Shown: positions 54,720-63,386 of the stretch, piece after piece
Numbering within the stretch: position 1 is the first letter of the stretch
How the letters are laid out: each line of letters begins with the position of its first letter
NCBI GenBank assembly: GCA_946480465.1
Contig: CAMLJY010000035.1
Coordinates: 1-64,000, forward strand
Direction: 5' to 3'
DNA length: 64,000 bases
Source of the DNA: an uncultured Burkholderiales bacterium
Lineage (GTDB): Bacteria; Pseudomonadota; Gammaproteobacteria; Burkholderiales; Burkholderiaceae
Program-made: the position numbers and the translations under genes
Notes under the pieces: model-generated
Databases searched by the model: none
Seen by the model: the letters and a program-made list of their open reading frames with translations, nothing else
Told to the model about the DNA's origin: nothing

Positions 54720-56876
54720 ATGGATCAGGGCTTGGGGCTGCGAATGCGATCGGCCGCGTGGTCGCTGCTGGGATTGCTGGGTCTGCTGGGGCTGCCGGCC
54801 GGGCCGGCGGGCGCCGAAGGCGTGGCCGTGCCGAAGCCCGAGCCCTTCACCGAGACCGTGCACGGCCTGACGCTCGGCGACGAATACCGCTGGATGGAAG
54901 ACCCCGCGCGCGCCGACGAGGTGAACGCCTGGATCGGCGCCGAAAGCGCCGAGACACAGCGGGTGCTGGGCGCTTCGCCGCTGCGTGCCGAGTTCGCGGC
55001 CTCGATCAAGGCGGTGGCCGGGCAGCTGACGCGGGTGTTCGCGGTGCAGCAGGCGGCGGGGCGGGTGGCCTTCCAGCGCATCGGCGCCGGGGACCGCGTG
55101 CCGCGCCTCATGCTGCGGCACCGGGGCCGCGAGCGGGTGCTGATCGATCCCAACGTCCAGCCGGCCGGCGCCAGCGTGGTCGCCGTGAACAACCACGCCT
55201 GGTCGCCCGATGGCCGGCTGATCGCGGTGCACACCGCGCAAGGCGGTGGCGAGGTCGGCCGCATCGTGGTGCACGATGCGGCAACCGGCCGGCCCGTCGG
55301 AGAACCCATCGGGCCGGTGTGGGGCGAGTTCCGCCTGGTGTGGCTGGACAACGCGACCATCGCCGCGACCCTGATGGCCCCGCCCGGCACGCAGGCCGAC
55401 CCGATGCAGGGCATGACGCTGCAGCTGCGCCGCCTGGCGCCCGGTGCCGGCTGGAAGCCGCTGCTGGGCCCGCGGACCCAGCCTTTCGCCACGGCGCCCA
55501 AGGACTTTCCGATGCTGCTGGCGCCGCCCGGCAGCGGCTGGGTGGCCGCGCTGGCCGCCGGAGCCCGGGTGGACGTGGAGGTGCTGGTGGCCCGGCGGCA
55601 GGACCTGACCTCGCCACAGCCGCAGGTGCCCTGGCGCCGGGCCGCGCTGCTGGCGGACCAGGTCCGCAGCGTGGCGCTGCGCGGCGACGAGCTGCTGATG
55701 CTCTCGACCAAGGACAACCCATTCGGCCGGGTGATGCGCTACCGCCTGACCGATGCCGGCCCGCGCCCGATCGCCACGCTGGCCGAGGGCCGCGAGAGCC
55801 TGCTGATCGAGGCCATCGAATCGACGCGCGACGGCGTCTACCTCCGCGCGTTGACGGATGGCCGCGGCCGGCTCTTCTTCAGCCCCGGCGGCACCCGGCC
55901 GCCGCAGGAGCTGACGCTGCCCTTCGAAGGCTCGCTGCTCGGCTTCGAGGCCGCGGCCGATGGCCGATCGCTCACCTTCGGGCTGATGGGCTGGTTCACG
56001 AACACGCGCTATTTCAGCGTTAGCGGCCGGCGGCTGAGCCCGCTGGGCCTGGCCTCGGACAGCTGGCCCGGCGCGGCCGGCTTCGTCGCCACGCGGCTCG
56101 CGGCCCGCAGTGCCGACGGCACCGCGGTGCCGCTGGTGGCGCTGCACAAGCCGGGCCCGGCGCCCGCGGGCGGACGCCCGGCGCTGCTGACGGCCTACGG
56201 CAGCTACGGCGAAAGCATGACCACGCCCTGGTACGAGCGCATGTCCATGGCCTGGATCGACCGCGGCGGCGTGGCCGCCTACTGCGGCACGCGTGGCGGC
56301 GGCGAGCGCGGCCGCCCCTGGCACGACGGCGGTCGAGAACGCCACAAGCCGCGCGCGCAGGAAGACCTGGTGGCCTGCGCCGAAGCGCTGAAGGCCGAGG
56401 GCCTGGCGCGGGCGGTGGGCCCGGTGGTCATGGGCACCAGCGCCGGCGGCCTGCTGGTCCCGCCGGCGGCGCTGAAGCACCCGGGCGCGTTCGCGGGGCT
56501 GGTGGCGCGGGTGGCGGTGTCGAACGCCTCGCGCCTGGCGCACGCGCCCAACGGCGCCAACCAGTTCGACGAGATGGGCAATCCCGGCACGGCCGAGGGC
56601 TTCGCGGCGCTGCTGGCGCAGGATGCCTATCACCTGGCCGACGCGGCCAGCGACCTGCCGGACACGCTGCTCACCGTGGGCCTGAACGACAAGCGCGTGG
56701 CGCCCTGGATGAGCGCGAAGTTCGCCGCGCGCGCCAAGGCCCGCTTCGGCGAGCGGCGCAGCATCCTGCTGCGCGCGGACACCGATGCCGGCCACGGCGT
56801 GGGCTCGGCCGAGGCCTCGCGCCAGGCCGAGCGCGCGGACATCTTCACCTTCGCCTGGCCGCGCGCCAGCCGCTGA
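54720..56876 (+). CDS. prolyl oligopeptidase family (S9) serine peptidase
   Basis: A 718-residue peptidase. A hydrophobic N-terminal stretch (about residues 13-35) suggests export, then a beta-propeller region that begins with the S9A-type E-Y-R-W-M-E-D block, and a C-terminal alpha/beta-hydrolase domain. The catalytic residues fit Ser574 in G-T-S-A-G-G, Asp657 in L-N-D-K-R-V and His692 in A-G-H-G. The nucleophile motif is GTSAGG rather than the usual GGSNGG. AAGGAG lies 7 bases before the ATG. Confidence 0.88.
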   Translation: MDQGLGLRMRSAAWSLLGLLGLLGLPAGPAGAEGVAVPKPEPFTETVHGLTLGDEYRWMEDPARADEVNAWIGAESAETQRVLGASPLRAEFAASIKAVAGQLTRVFAVQQAAGRVAFQRIGAGDRVPRLMLRHRGRERVLIDPNVQPAGASVVAVNNHAWSPDGRLIAVHTAQGGGEVGRIVVHDAATGRPVGEPIGPVWGEFRLVWLDNATIAATLMAPPGTQADPMQGMTLQLRRLAPGAGWKPLLGPRTQPFATAPKDFPMLLAPPGSGWVAALAAGARVDVEVLVARRQDLTSPQPQVPWRRAALLADQVRSVALRGDELLMLSTKDNPFGRVMRYRLTDAGPRPIATLAEGRESLLIEAIESTRDGVYLRALTDGRGRLFFSPGGTRPPQELTLPFEGSLLGFEAAADGRSLTFGLMGWFTNTRYFSVSGRRLSPLGLASDSWPGAAGFVATRLAARSADGTAVPLVALHKPGPAPAGGRPALLTAYGSYGESMTTPWYERMSMAWIDRGGVAAYCGTRGGGERGRPWHDGGRERHKPRAQEDLVACAEALKAEGLARAVGPVVMGTSAGGLLVPPAALKHPGAFAGLVARVAVSNASRLAHAPNGANQFDEMGNPGTAEGFAALLAQDAYHLADAASDLPDTLLTVGLNDKRVAPWMSAKFAARAKARFGERRSILLRADTDAGHGVGSAEASRQAERADIFTFAWPRASR

Positions 56877-56879
56877 CGC

Positions 56880-57860
56880 ATGGCACCGGCCCCTTCTCCT
56901 TCTCCCGCGCCCCCGTCTCCAGCGCCCCCGCTCGCCGCCCTGCCCGCGCAGATCGGCGTGGCCGAGTTCGATGCGCTGCACGACGAGCCGGCGCGCTGGC
57001 GCGGCATCGTCGAAGGCATCGCCGCGCGCTACTCGTCCGCAGCGGTGACGCCGGCCGAGGATGGCACGGTGCTGGTCGGGCTGGTGGGCCAGGCACTGGT
57101 CGTCAAGCTCTACCCGCCCTTCCTGCGCGACCACTGCGAGTTCGAAGCGGCCGTGCTGCAGCGCCTGCACGGCCGGCTCGGCGTGCCGACGCCGGCGCTG
57201 GTCGACCGCTTCGAGCACCAGGGCTGGCCCGGCCACGTGATGACGCAGCTGCCCGGCACGCCGCTGGACCGGGCCTGGCCCGCGCTGGACGAACCCCATC
57301 GCCGCGCACTGCTGGCCGCCATCGGGCGCCTGGCGGCCGAGGTGCACGCGCTGCCGGTGGACGGCATCGCGGCGCTGGCGCCGCGCTGGACCGACTTCGT
57401 TCAAGGGCAGCGCGCCGGCTGCCTGCGGCGGCAGACGCGCACCGGCCTGCCCGCTCACCTGCTGGGTCAGCTCGAGGCCTTCGCCGCCGGCCCGCTGCCG
57501 ACCGGCCCGGACGTGATCCTGACCGGCGAATACACGCCCTTCAACCTGCTGGTGGCGCCCACGCCTTCAGGTGCGATGGCGCTCAGCGGCATGTTCGATT
57601 TCGGCGATGGCCTGGTCGGGCCCGCGGCCTACGACTGGCTGGGGCCGCTGTGCTTCCTGGCCGCGGGCGATCGCGCGCGCCGCGAAGCCTTCTTCAGCGG
57701 CTACGGTGCCGCGCAGAATGCGGATTGGGCCACCCGCCGTGTCGAGCTGCTGCGGCTGCTGCTGCTGCACCGCTACAGCAACCTGGAGGCGCAGATCGCC
57801 TGCCCGCGCTGGCAGCAGGCTGCCGGCTTCGAGCCGTTGGCGGCGCTGGCCTGGCCTTGA
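56880..57860 (+). CDS. aminoglycoside-phosphotransferase-fold protein with altered catalytic loop
   Basis: A 326-residue protein of the APH/kinase-like fold. After a Pro/Ala-rich tail, the lysine region V-V-K-L-Y is near residue 77. The catalytic loop reads T215-G-E217-Y-T-P-F-N222 in place of H-G-D-x4-N, while the metal-binding D240-F-G is kept. Relatives with the TGEYTPFN loop exist, so it is a subfamily trait rather than damage, but activity is uncertain. It starts 3 bases after the peptidase stop and is probably co-transcribed. Substrate unknown. Confidence 0.8.
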   Translation: MAPAPSPSPAPPSPAPPLAALPAQIGVAEFDALHDEPARWRGIVEGIAARYSSAAVTPAEDGTVLVGLVGQALVVKLYPPFLRDHCEFEAAVLQRLHGRLGVPTPALVDRFEHQGWPGHVMTQLPGTPLDRAWPALDEPHRRALLAAIGRLAAEVHALPVDGIAALAPRWTDFVQGQRAGCLRRQTRTGLPAHLLGQLEAFAAGPLPTGPDVILTGEYTPFNLLVAPTPSGAMALSGMFDFGDGLVGPAAYDWLGPLCFLAAGDRARREAFFSGYGAAQNADWATRRVELLRLLLLHRYSNLEAQIACPRWQQAAGFEPLAALAWP

Positions 57861-57907
57861 TCGATTCGGCATTGGCAATGGCGTGACATGGCCATGATCC
57901 CGGACAC

Positions 57908-59506
57908 TCAATCGCCGCCTTCGGCCGGTTCCAGGCTCTCGGCCACGTAGCGCCGCAGCACCGGCGGCTCCGGCCCCAGGTGGAATTCCAGCCGGCGTGA
58001 ACGCAGCGCCGCGTCCGATGCGCTGAAGCGGATCAAGCGCCGCTGGTGCTCGACCCAGTTCTCGTCGACGAAGTACTCGATGTAGCGCCCGGCCTCGGCC
58101 GAGTCCTTGAACAGCCCCCACGACAAGGCCCCCTGCCGCAGCCGGGCGCGCCGCGTCTCCTGCATCACCGCGATGAATTCGGCGGCACGCGCGGGGTCGA
58201 TGCGGTATTCCAGCGTCACCATCACCGGGCCTTCGTTCGGCGCGATGGGAATCGCCGGCTCGGGCAGCGTGCGCGCGGCCACGGGCGTGAAGTCCATCTC
58301 CTCGCCATGCTCGATGCGCAGGCGCTGCGTCAGCAGCAGCGCCACCAGGCCGAAGACCGCCGCGGCGATCACGCTGAAGCGCACGCTGGTCCAGTCCGCC
58401 ACCTGGCCCCACAGCAGCGCACCGGCGGCGGAGCCGCCCATCAACGCGGTCTGGTAGATCGACATGCCGCGCGCGCGCACCCAGTCCGGCAGCGCCATCT
58501 GCGCCGACAGCGTCAGCGAGTTGGCCACCGAGATCCAGGCCATGCCGACGATCACCATCGCCGGCAGGGCCACCCACACTTCCGGCACCAGCACGGTCAG
58601 CACGCTGAAGACGGCGTGGACCAGGGTGCCGTAGCGCACGAACTCGTCGCGGCTGAAGCGCGCACGCAGCTTGGGGAAATACAGCGCCGCGACGATCGCT
58701 CCGGCGCCGACGCAGGACAGCATCACCGTGAAGGTGGCCGGCCCGCCGCCGTGCAGCCCGCGCGCCACCAGCGGCAGCAGGGCCACCAGGCCATAGGCCT
58801 GGATGAAGAACACGAAGATGCGCAGCAGCACCACCTTCAGCCGCGGCGACTGCATCGTGAAGGCCAGGCCCGCGCGCATCGCGCCGACGAAGCGCTCGCC
58901 CGGCAGCGGGCTGGGCTCCTGCACCGAGCGCCAGCGCAGGATCAGCATCATGGCCACCGCCGCCAGCACCGCGTTCAGCACGAAGACCGCGGCCGGGCTC
59001 ACCAGCGAGATCAGGCTGCCCGCCGCCACCGGGCCGACCACCCGGGACAGGTTCATCGAGATGCCGTTCAGCGCCAGCGCGGCCGACAGGTGCTGCCTGT
59101 CCACCACCTGCGGCACGATGGCGGCAAACACCGGCCAGCGCATCGCCAGGCCGATGCCGTTCAGGAAGGTCAGCGCCAGCAGCAGCGGCGCGTTCAGCAG
59201 GCCCAGCAGCGACAGCGCGGCCAGCAGCAGCGCGACCACCAGCACCCACAGCTGGGTGGAGGCGAAGTAGCGCCGGCGGTCGACGATGTCCGACACCGCG
59301 CCGCTGGGGATGCCCAGCAGGAAGACCGGCAGCGTGGACGCGGTCTGCACCAGGGCCACCATCACCGGGCTGGTGGTGAGCGAGGTCATCAGCCACGCGG
59401 CCGCGACGTCGTTCATCCACATCGTCATGTTCGCCGCGAGCCACGCGAACCACAGGCCACGGAAGACCGGGTTGTGCAATGGCGCGAGCGCGGCGGGTGT
59501 GGGCAT
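57908..59506 (-). CDS. MFS transporter (EntS/DUF894 type) with C-terminal monooxygenase-like domain
   Basis: A 532-residue protein: about twelve membrane helices of an MFS exporter (residues 1-400) followed by a soluble domain of about 110 residues resembling the ABM (antibiotic biosynthesis monooxygenase-like) ferredoxin fold, seen in V-T-L-E-Y-R-I-D and W-G-L-F-K-D. This extended form is common in the MFS_3 family. The exported compound is unknown. It converges on the phosphotransferase gene. Confidence 0.87.
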   Translation of the reverse strand: MPTPAALAPLHNPVFRGLWFAWLAANMTMWMNDVAAAWLMTSLTTSPVMVALVQTASTLPVFLLGIPSGAVSDIVDRRRYFASTQLWVLVVALLLAALSLLGLLNAPLLLALTFLNGIGLAMRWPVFAAIVPQVVDRQHLSAALALNGISMNLSRVVGPVAAGSLISLVSPAAVFVLNAVLAAVAMMLILRWRSVQEPSPLPGERFVGAMRAGLAFTMQSPRLKVVLLRIFVFFIQAYGLVALLPLVARGLHGGGPATFTVMLSCVGAGAIVAALYFPKLRARFSRDEFVRYGTLVHAVFSVLTVLVPEVWVALPAMVIVGMAWISVANSLTLSAQMALPDWVRARGMSIYQTALMGGSAAGALLWGQVADWTSVRFSVIAAAVFGLVALLLTQRLRIEHGEEMDFTPVAARTLPEPAIPIAPNEGPVMVTLEYRIDPARAAEFIAVMQETRRARLRQGALSWGLFKDSAEAGRYIEYFVDENWVEHQRRLIRFSASDAALRSRRLEFHLGPEPPVLRRYVAESLEPAEGGD

Positions 59507-59661
59507 CGGGGGCGGTGGACGGCGGCGGCGGGGGAGCCGACGCAGCTTGCCACAGCGGAGGGTGCGTCCGGCCTATGTAGTCGCCACACGGGCAGGCCCT
59601 GGCGTTCGCCGGGTCGCGCCCGGGCGGCCCCCAACCAGGCCACGGGCCGCCGCCCACCGAA

Positions 59662-60549
59662 TCAAGCCGAGGCGGCCGCCAGCAGCCAGTCGATCACCGC
59701 CTGCACCGCCCTCCCCGGCGCGCGGCGGCCGCGGCACAACCAGTAGCCCAGTTGCGCGGGCGCCACCCAGTCGGGCAGCGGCGCGACCAGCTGGCCAGCC
59801 TGCAGTCGGTCGGCCACCAGCAGCCGCCGGCCGATGGCGACGCCCAGGCCGTTCACCGCCGCCTGCAGCACCAGGCCGTACTCGGTCAGGTGCTGGGTGC
59901 GCGCCTGGCCGATGTCCACGCCGCTGGCCTCAGCCCACTGGCGCCACTCGTCGGGCCGGCTCACGTGCAGCAGCGTGTGGGACGCCACGTCCCTCGGGCG
60001 CCGGATGGTCGGACCGCGGCGCAGCAGCGCCGGGCTGGCCACCGGCGCCAACTGCTCGGCCAGAAGGCGGCGGCTCGTCACGCCCCGCCAGCGGCCGTGG
60101 CCGTAGCGGATGGCGAGGTCGACTTCGCCGCCATCCAGGTCGGCCAGTTCCAGCCGCGGATCCACTTGCACCTGGATGTCCGGCCGCGCCGCCTGGAAGG
60201 CCGGCAGCCGCGGCACCAGCCAGCCCGCGGCAAAACTGGGCAGCACGCTGATGCGCACCGTGTGCGCCCCGGGCGCCGGTTGCAGCACCGCGGTGGCGCG
60301 GCGCAGGCGCCGCAGCGCGTCGGTCACGGCGCGGAAGTAGGCCTGGCCCGCCGGCGTGAAGGCGATGCCGCGTGGATGCCGCTCGAAGAGGCGCGCGCCG
60401 GCGGCGTCTTCCAACGTCTTCACGTGATAGGACACGGCACTCTGGCCGATGCACAGTTCCTCCGCGGCAAGGCGGAAGCTCTGCAACCGGCCGACGGCCT
60501 CGAACGCGCACAGGGCGGGCAGGGGCGGCAGGTCGCGCGGCATCTTCAT
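59662..60549 (-). CDS. LysR family transcriptional regulator
   Basis: A 295-residue regulator: N-terminal winged helix (residues about 8-66, with F-E-A-V-G-R-L-Q-S-F-R-L-A-A-E-E-L and S-A-V-S-Y-H-V-K-T-L-E) and a periplasmic-binding-like effector domain, of the GcvA-like type. It is divergent from the ridA/aminotransferase pair. A 22-base palindrome between them is the probable binding site, so it likely controls those two genes and itself. The start at 60549 is chosen because the family N-terminus follows. Confidence 0.88.
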   Translation of the reverse strand: MKMPRDLPPLPALCAFEAVGRLQSFRLAAEELCIGQSAVSYHVKTLEDAAGARLFERHPRGIAFTPAGQAYFRAVTDALRRLRRATAVLQPAPGAHTVRISVLPSFAAGWLVPRLPAFQAARPDIQVQVDPRLELADLDGGEVDLAIRYGHGRWRGVTSRRLLAEQLAPVASPALLRRGPTIRRPRDVASHTLLHVSRPDEWRQWAEASGVDIGQARTQHLTEYGLVLQAAVNGLGVAIGRRLLVADRLQAGQLVAPLPDWVAPAQLGYWLCRGRRAPGRAVQAVIDWLLAAASA

Positions 60550-60568
60550 GCCGGCGAGTCTGGCACGA

Positions 60569-60590
60569 CTCATCAGCCGGCACTGATGAG
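60569..60590. promoter_or_regulatory. candidate LysR operator
   Basis: A perfect inverted repeat, CTCATCAG-N6-CTGATGAG, lies 20 bases upstream of the LysR gene start and about 77 bases before ridA. It contains the T-N11-A spacing of LysR-type boxes. Assigned from symmetry and position. Confidence 0.65.
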
Positions 60591-60666
60591 CAGCGGCCTG
60601 GATTGAACTGGCCGCCGGCACCGCCGCACGCCACGATGGCGGCCACTGAAACCTGCCCTGTCACGC

Positions 60667-61143
60667 ATGTCCACCACCCTGTCGTCCCGTGTCGCGGCCC
60701 TGGGCCACGCGCTGCCGCCGGCCTTGCCGCCGGTGGCCAACTTCGTCTCCACCGTGCGCTGCGGCGCGCTGCTCGTCGTCTCGGGCCAGATCGCGACCGT
60801 CGGCGGCGCCGCGCTGCATCCCGGTCGCCTGGGTGATGGCGTGTCGCTGGAACAGGGCCGCGATGCCGCCACCTGCGCGGCCCTGGCCCTGCTGGCGCAC
60901 GTCGCCGCCGCCACCGGCGACCGGCTCGCGGCGGTGCGCCGCGTGGTGCGCCTGGGCGTGTTCGTCGCCAGCACGCCGGACTTCACGCAACAGCCGCAGG
61001 TGGCCAACGGCGCATCGGACCTGATGGTGGCGGTGTTCGGCGAGGCCGGCCGGCATGCGCGCGCCGCCGTCGGCGTGGCCGCGCTGCCGCTGGGGGCCTC
61101 CGTGGAGGTGGACGCCGTGTTCGAGCTGGAGGCCGACCAGTGA
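60667..61143 (+). CDS. RidA family (YjgF-like) protein
   Basis: A 158-residue member of the RidA superfamily, which hydrolyses reactive enamines and imines formed by PLP enzymes. Seen are V-V-S-G-Q-I near residue 38 and a C-terminal A-A-V-G-V-A-A-L-P-L-G-A-S-V-E-V-D-A segment; the classical Arg before the last block is replaced by sequence around R139-A-A-V, typical of non-RidA subgroups. The TGA overlaps the GTG of the aminotransferase gene, so it probably detoxifies products of that enzyme. Confidence 0.85.
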   Translation: MSTTLSSRVAALGHALPPALPPVANFVSTVRCGALLVVSGQIATVGGAALHPGRLGDGVSLEQGRDAATCAALALLAHVAAATGDRLAAVRRVVRLGVFVASTPDFTQQPQVANGASDLMVAVFGEAGRHARAAVGVAALPLGASVEVDAVFELEADQ

Positions 61144-62363
61144 GTACCGCCGACCTGGACCTGGGCGGCGCGGCGGCCGGCACGCTGGACGTCAGCGCGC
61201 TGCGCGCCGCCACGCCCGGTTGCGAGCAGACCCTGTTCTTCAACCACTCCGGCGCCTCGCTCGCCTCGGCTGCCACGCTGGCCGCGATCAAGGACCACCT
61301 GGACCGCGAGGCCCGCGACGGCGCGATGGAAGCCGGCGGCGCGGCCGAGCCGCTGGTGGACGCGGCCCGCCGCGAGGCCGAGGCGCTGCTGAACGCCGGG
61401 CGCGACGACGTGGCCTTCACCTCCAGCGCCACCGCGGCCATCGGCCTGGCCTTCGCGGCGCTGCCGCCGCTGCGCGCGGGCGACCGCATCCTCGTCGGCC
61501 GCCAGGAGTGGGGCGGCAACGTCTCCACCTACACCGCCGCTGCCGAGCGGGCCGGCGCCCGCGTCGAGGTGATCCCCTGCCGCGACGACGGCAGCGTGGA
61601 CCCCGAAGCGCTGGCGCGACTGCTCGACGATCGCGTGAGGCTGGTGTCGCTGACCTGGCTGCCGGCCAACGGCGGGCTGGTGAACGACGCCGCGGCCATC
61701 GGCCGCGTCACTCGCGCGGCAGGGGTGCCCTACTTCGTCGATGCCGGCCAGGCGCTGGGCCAGCTGCCGGTGGACGTGCAGGCCATCGGCTGCGACGTGC
61801 TGAAGGGCACGGCGCGCAAGTTCCTGCGCGGGCCGCGCGGCACGGCACTGCTGTACGTGCGTCGCGGCTTCGTGCCCAGGCTGCGCCCGGTGTTCCTGGA
61901 CGTGCAGTCCGCCCCCTGGACCGACGGCCGCGTCGCCCCGCGCGAGGACGCCCGCGTGTTCGAGACGGTGGAGATCGCCGTCGCGCTGCTCGCCGGCCTG
62001 GGCGCCGCGCTGCGCGAGGCGCGCGCCATCGGCATCGGGCCGATCCAGCACCGCATCACGCAACTGTCCACGCGGCTGCGCGGGCAGCTGGCCGAGATGC
62101 CGGGCGTCACGCTGCGCGACCTGGGCACGCAGCGCTCCGGGCTGGTGTCGTTCACGGTCGACGCCATGGCCGCTCATGATGTGCGCCAGCAGCTGGCGCG
62201 CCGGCACGTCATCGTGGGCGCCAACGGCGTCTCGTACACGCCCTTCGACATGACGGCGCGCGGGCTGCAGGGCATCGTGCGCGCGTCGGTGAGCCACCTC
62301 AATACGGAGGACGAGATCGACCGCCTGGCCCATGCCGTGAACGCGCTGGCCCGCAGGGCCTGA
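61140..62363 (+). CDS. class V aminotransferase-fold PLP enzyme
   Basis: A 407-residue PLP enzyme. F-N-H-S-G-A-S is near residue 35, T-S-S-A-T-A-A-I-G near residue 100, and V-D-A-G-Q-A-L-G-Q-L-P-V-D near residue 200. The PLP lysine is probably Lys227 in A-R-K-F-L-R-G-P-R-G. The family includes cysteine desulfurase-like lyases and EgtE-like beta-lyases; the reaction cannot be fixed. The GTG start overlaps the ridA stop (GTGA). Confidence 0.85.
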   Translation: MSTADLDLGGAAAGTLDVSALRAATPGCEQTLFFNHSGASLASAATLAAIKDHLDREARDGAMEAGGAAEPLVDAARREAEALLNAGRDDVAFTSSATAAIGLAFAALPPLRAGDRILVGRQEWGGNVSTYTAAAERAGARVEVIPCRDDGSVDPEALARLLDDRVRLVSLTWLPANGGLVNDAAAIGRVTRAAGVPYFVDAGQALGQLPVDVQAIGCDVLKGTARKFLRGPRGTALLYVRRGFVPRLRPVFLDVQSAPWTDGRVAPREDARVFETVEIAVALLAGLGAALREARAIGIGPIQHRITQLSTRLRGQLAEMPGVTLRDLGTQRSGLVSFTVDAMAAHDVRQQLARRHVIVGANGVSYTPFDMTARGLQGIVRASVSHLNTEDEIDRLAHAVNALARRA

Positions 62364-62420
62364 CGGGCCTGACGGGCCTGACGGGCCTGACGGGGCTGAC
62401 GGGGCTGACCGGGCCTGAAG
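62360..62420. repeat. 9-base tandem repeat (GCCTGACGG)
   Basis: About six copies of GCCTGACGG/GGCTGACGG directly after the aminotransferase gene and overlapping its stop codon region; the last copies are diverged. Confidence 0.85.
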
Positions 62421-62463
62421 CGGGCTGCAGGGGGGAGCGGCCTGAAGCGGAGCTGATGGCGCG

Positions 62464-63144
62464 TTACTTCAGCGCGCCGAACACCTTCTTCAGGATGGCG
62501 CTGCCGGTGCCCACCGGGTCGGCCCGGATCTTCTTCTCTTCCTCGCCGATCATGAAGTACAGCCCGTCCAGCGCCTTGCGGGTGACGTACTGCTGCAGGT
62601 TGGCGTCCTCGCGCTTCACCAGGCCCAGGCCCACGCCCTTGCCGGCGATGGCGTTGTACTTGTCGGCCAGCTTCACCCGCTCGGTGGCCCGGGTGACGAT
62701 GGGCAGGAACTTCAGGCCCAGCGGCTCGCGCGTCTTGCGGGCGAAGAACTCCGTCACCGCGGTGTCGCCGCCGCGCAGCACCTGCAGCGCGTCCTCCACG
62801 CTCATCGCCTTCACGGCATTCACCAGCAGGTTCCTGGCCTCGGGCACCGCGGCCTCGGCGGCGCGGTTCATCGCGGTGACCAACTCGTCGATGCGCCGGC
62901 CCTGGCCGGTCATCTTCAGCAGCTGGGCAGCCTCTTCCAAGGCCGGCGGCAGCGGGATGCGGACCTGAGGGTTGCCCAGGAAGCCGTCGGTGCGGCCCAG
63001 CAGGGCGACGGCGGTGACGGCGCCGCGCTCCAGCGCCGCGCGCAGGCCGGCCACGGCATCGGTTTCGGTCAGGCCGGCGGCGCGGGCAGCCGGCAGGCCG
63101 GCGAGCAGCAAGGCGATGGCGGCCAGGACGTCTCTTCGCTTCAT
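62464..63144 (-). CDS. DUF4197 exported protein
   Basis: A 226-residue protein with a signal peptide (about residues 1-22) and the DUF4197 body: G-L-R-A-A-L-E-R-G near residue 33, L-G-N-P-Q-V-R-I-P-L-P near residue 56, A-M-N-R-A-A-E and a C-terminal D-P-V-G-T-G-S-A-I-L-K-K-V-F. Function unknown. AGGAGA sits 5 bases before the ATG at 63144. Confidence 0.85.
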   Translation of the reverse strand: MKRRDVLAAIALLLAGLPAARAAGLTETDAVAGLRAALERGAVTAVALLGRTDGFLGNPQVRIPLPPALEEAAQLLKMTGQGRRIDELVTAMNRAAEAAVPEARNLLVNAVKAMSVEDALQVLRGGDTAVTEFFARKTREPLGLKFLPIVTRATERVKLADKYNAIAGKGVGLGLVKREDANLQQYVTRKALDGLYFMIGEEEKKIRADPVGTGSAILKKVFGALK

Positions 63145-63386
63145 GATTTCTCCTGTCGAGCGAACCGGTCCATTGAACACCACAGCGCGGCCCGGCCGTC
63201 GAGCAACGTTGCAGGACCTGACTTCGGTTACGCCGCGTTTGCCCGCTCGCCGGATTCATCCCAAGGCCTGGGGATAGGCTGCGCCGTTTGTCCCCCAGGC
63301 ATGACTTTCGGTGCTTGGGGAGCAGGGGCACGATTGCCGACCATGGCCATGTCCCCGCCCGTGACCCACCCCACCGCCCGCGCGCC

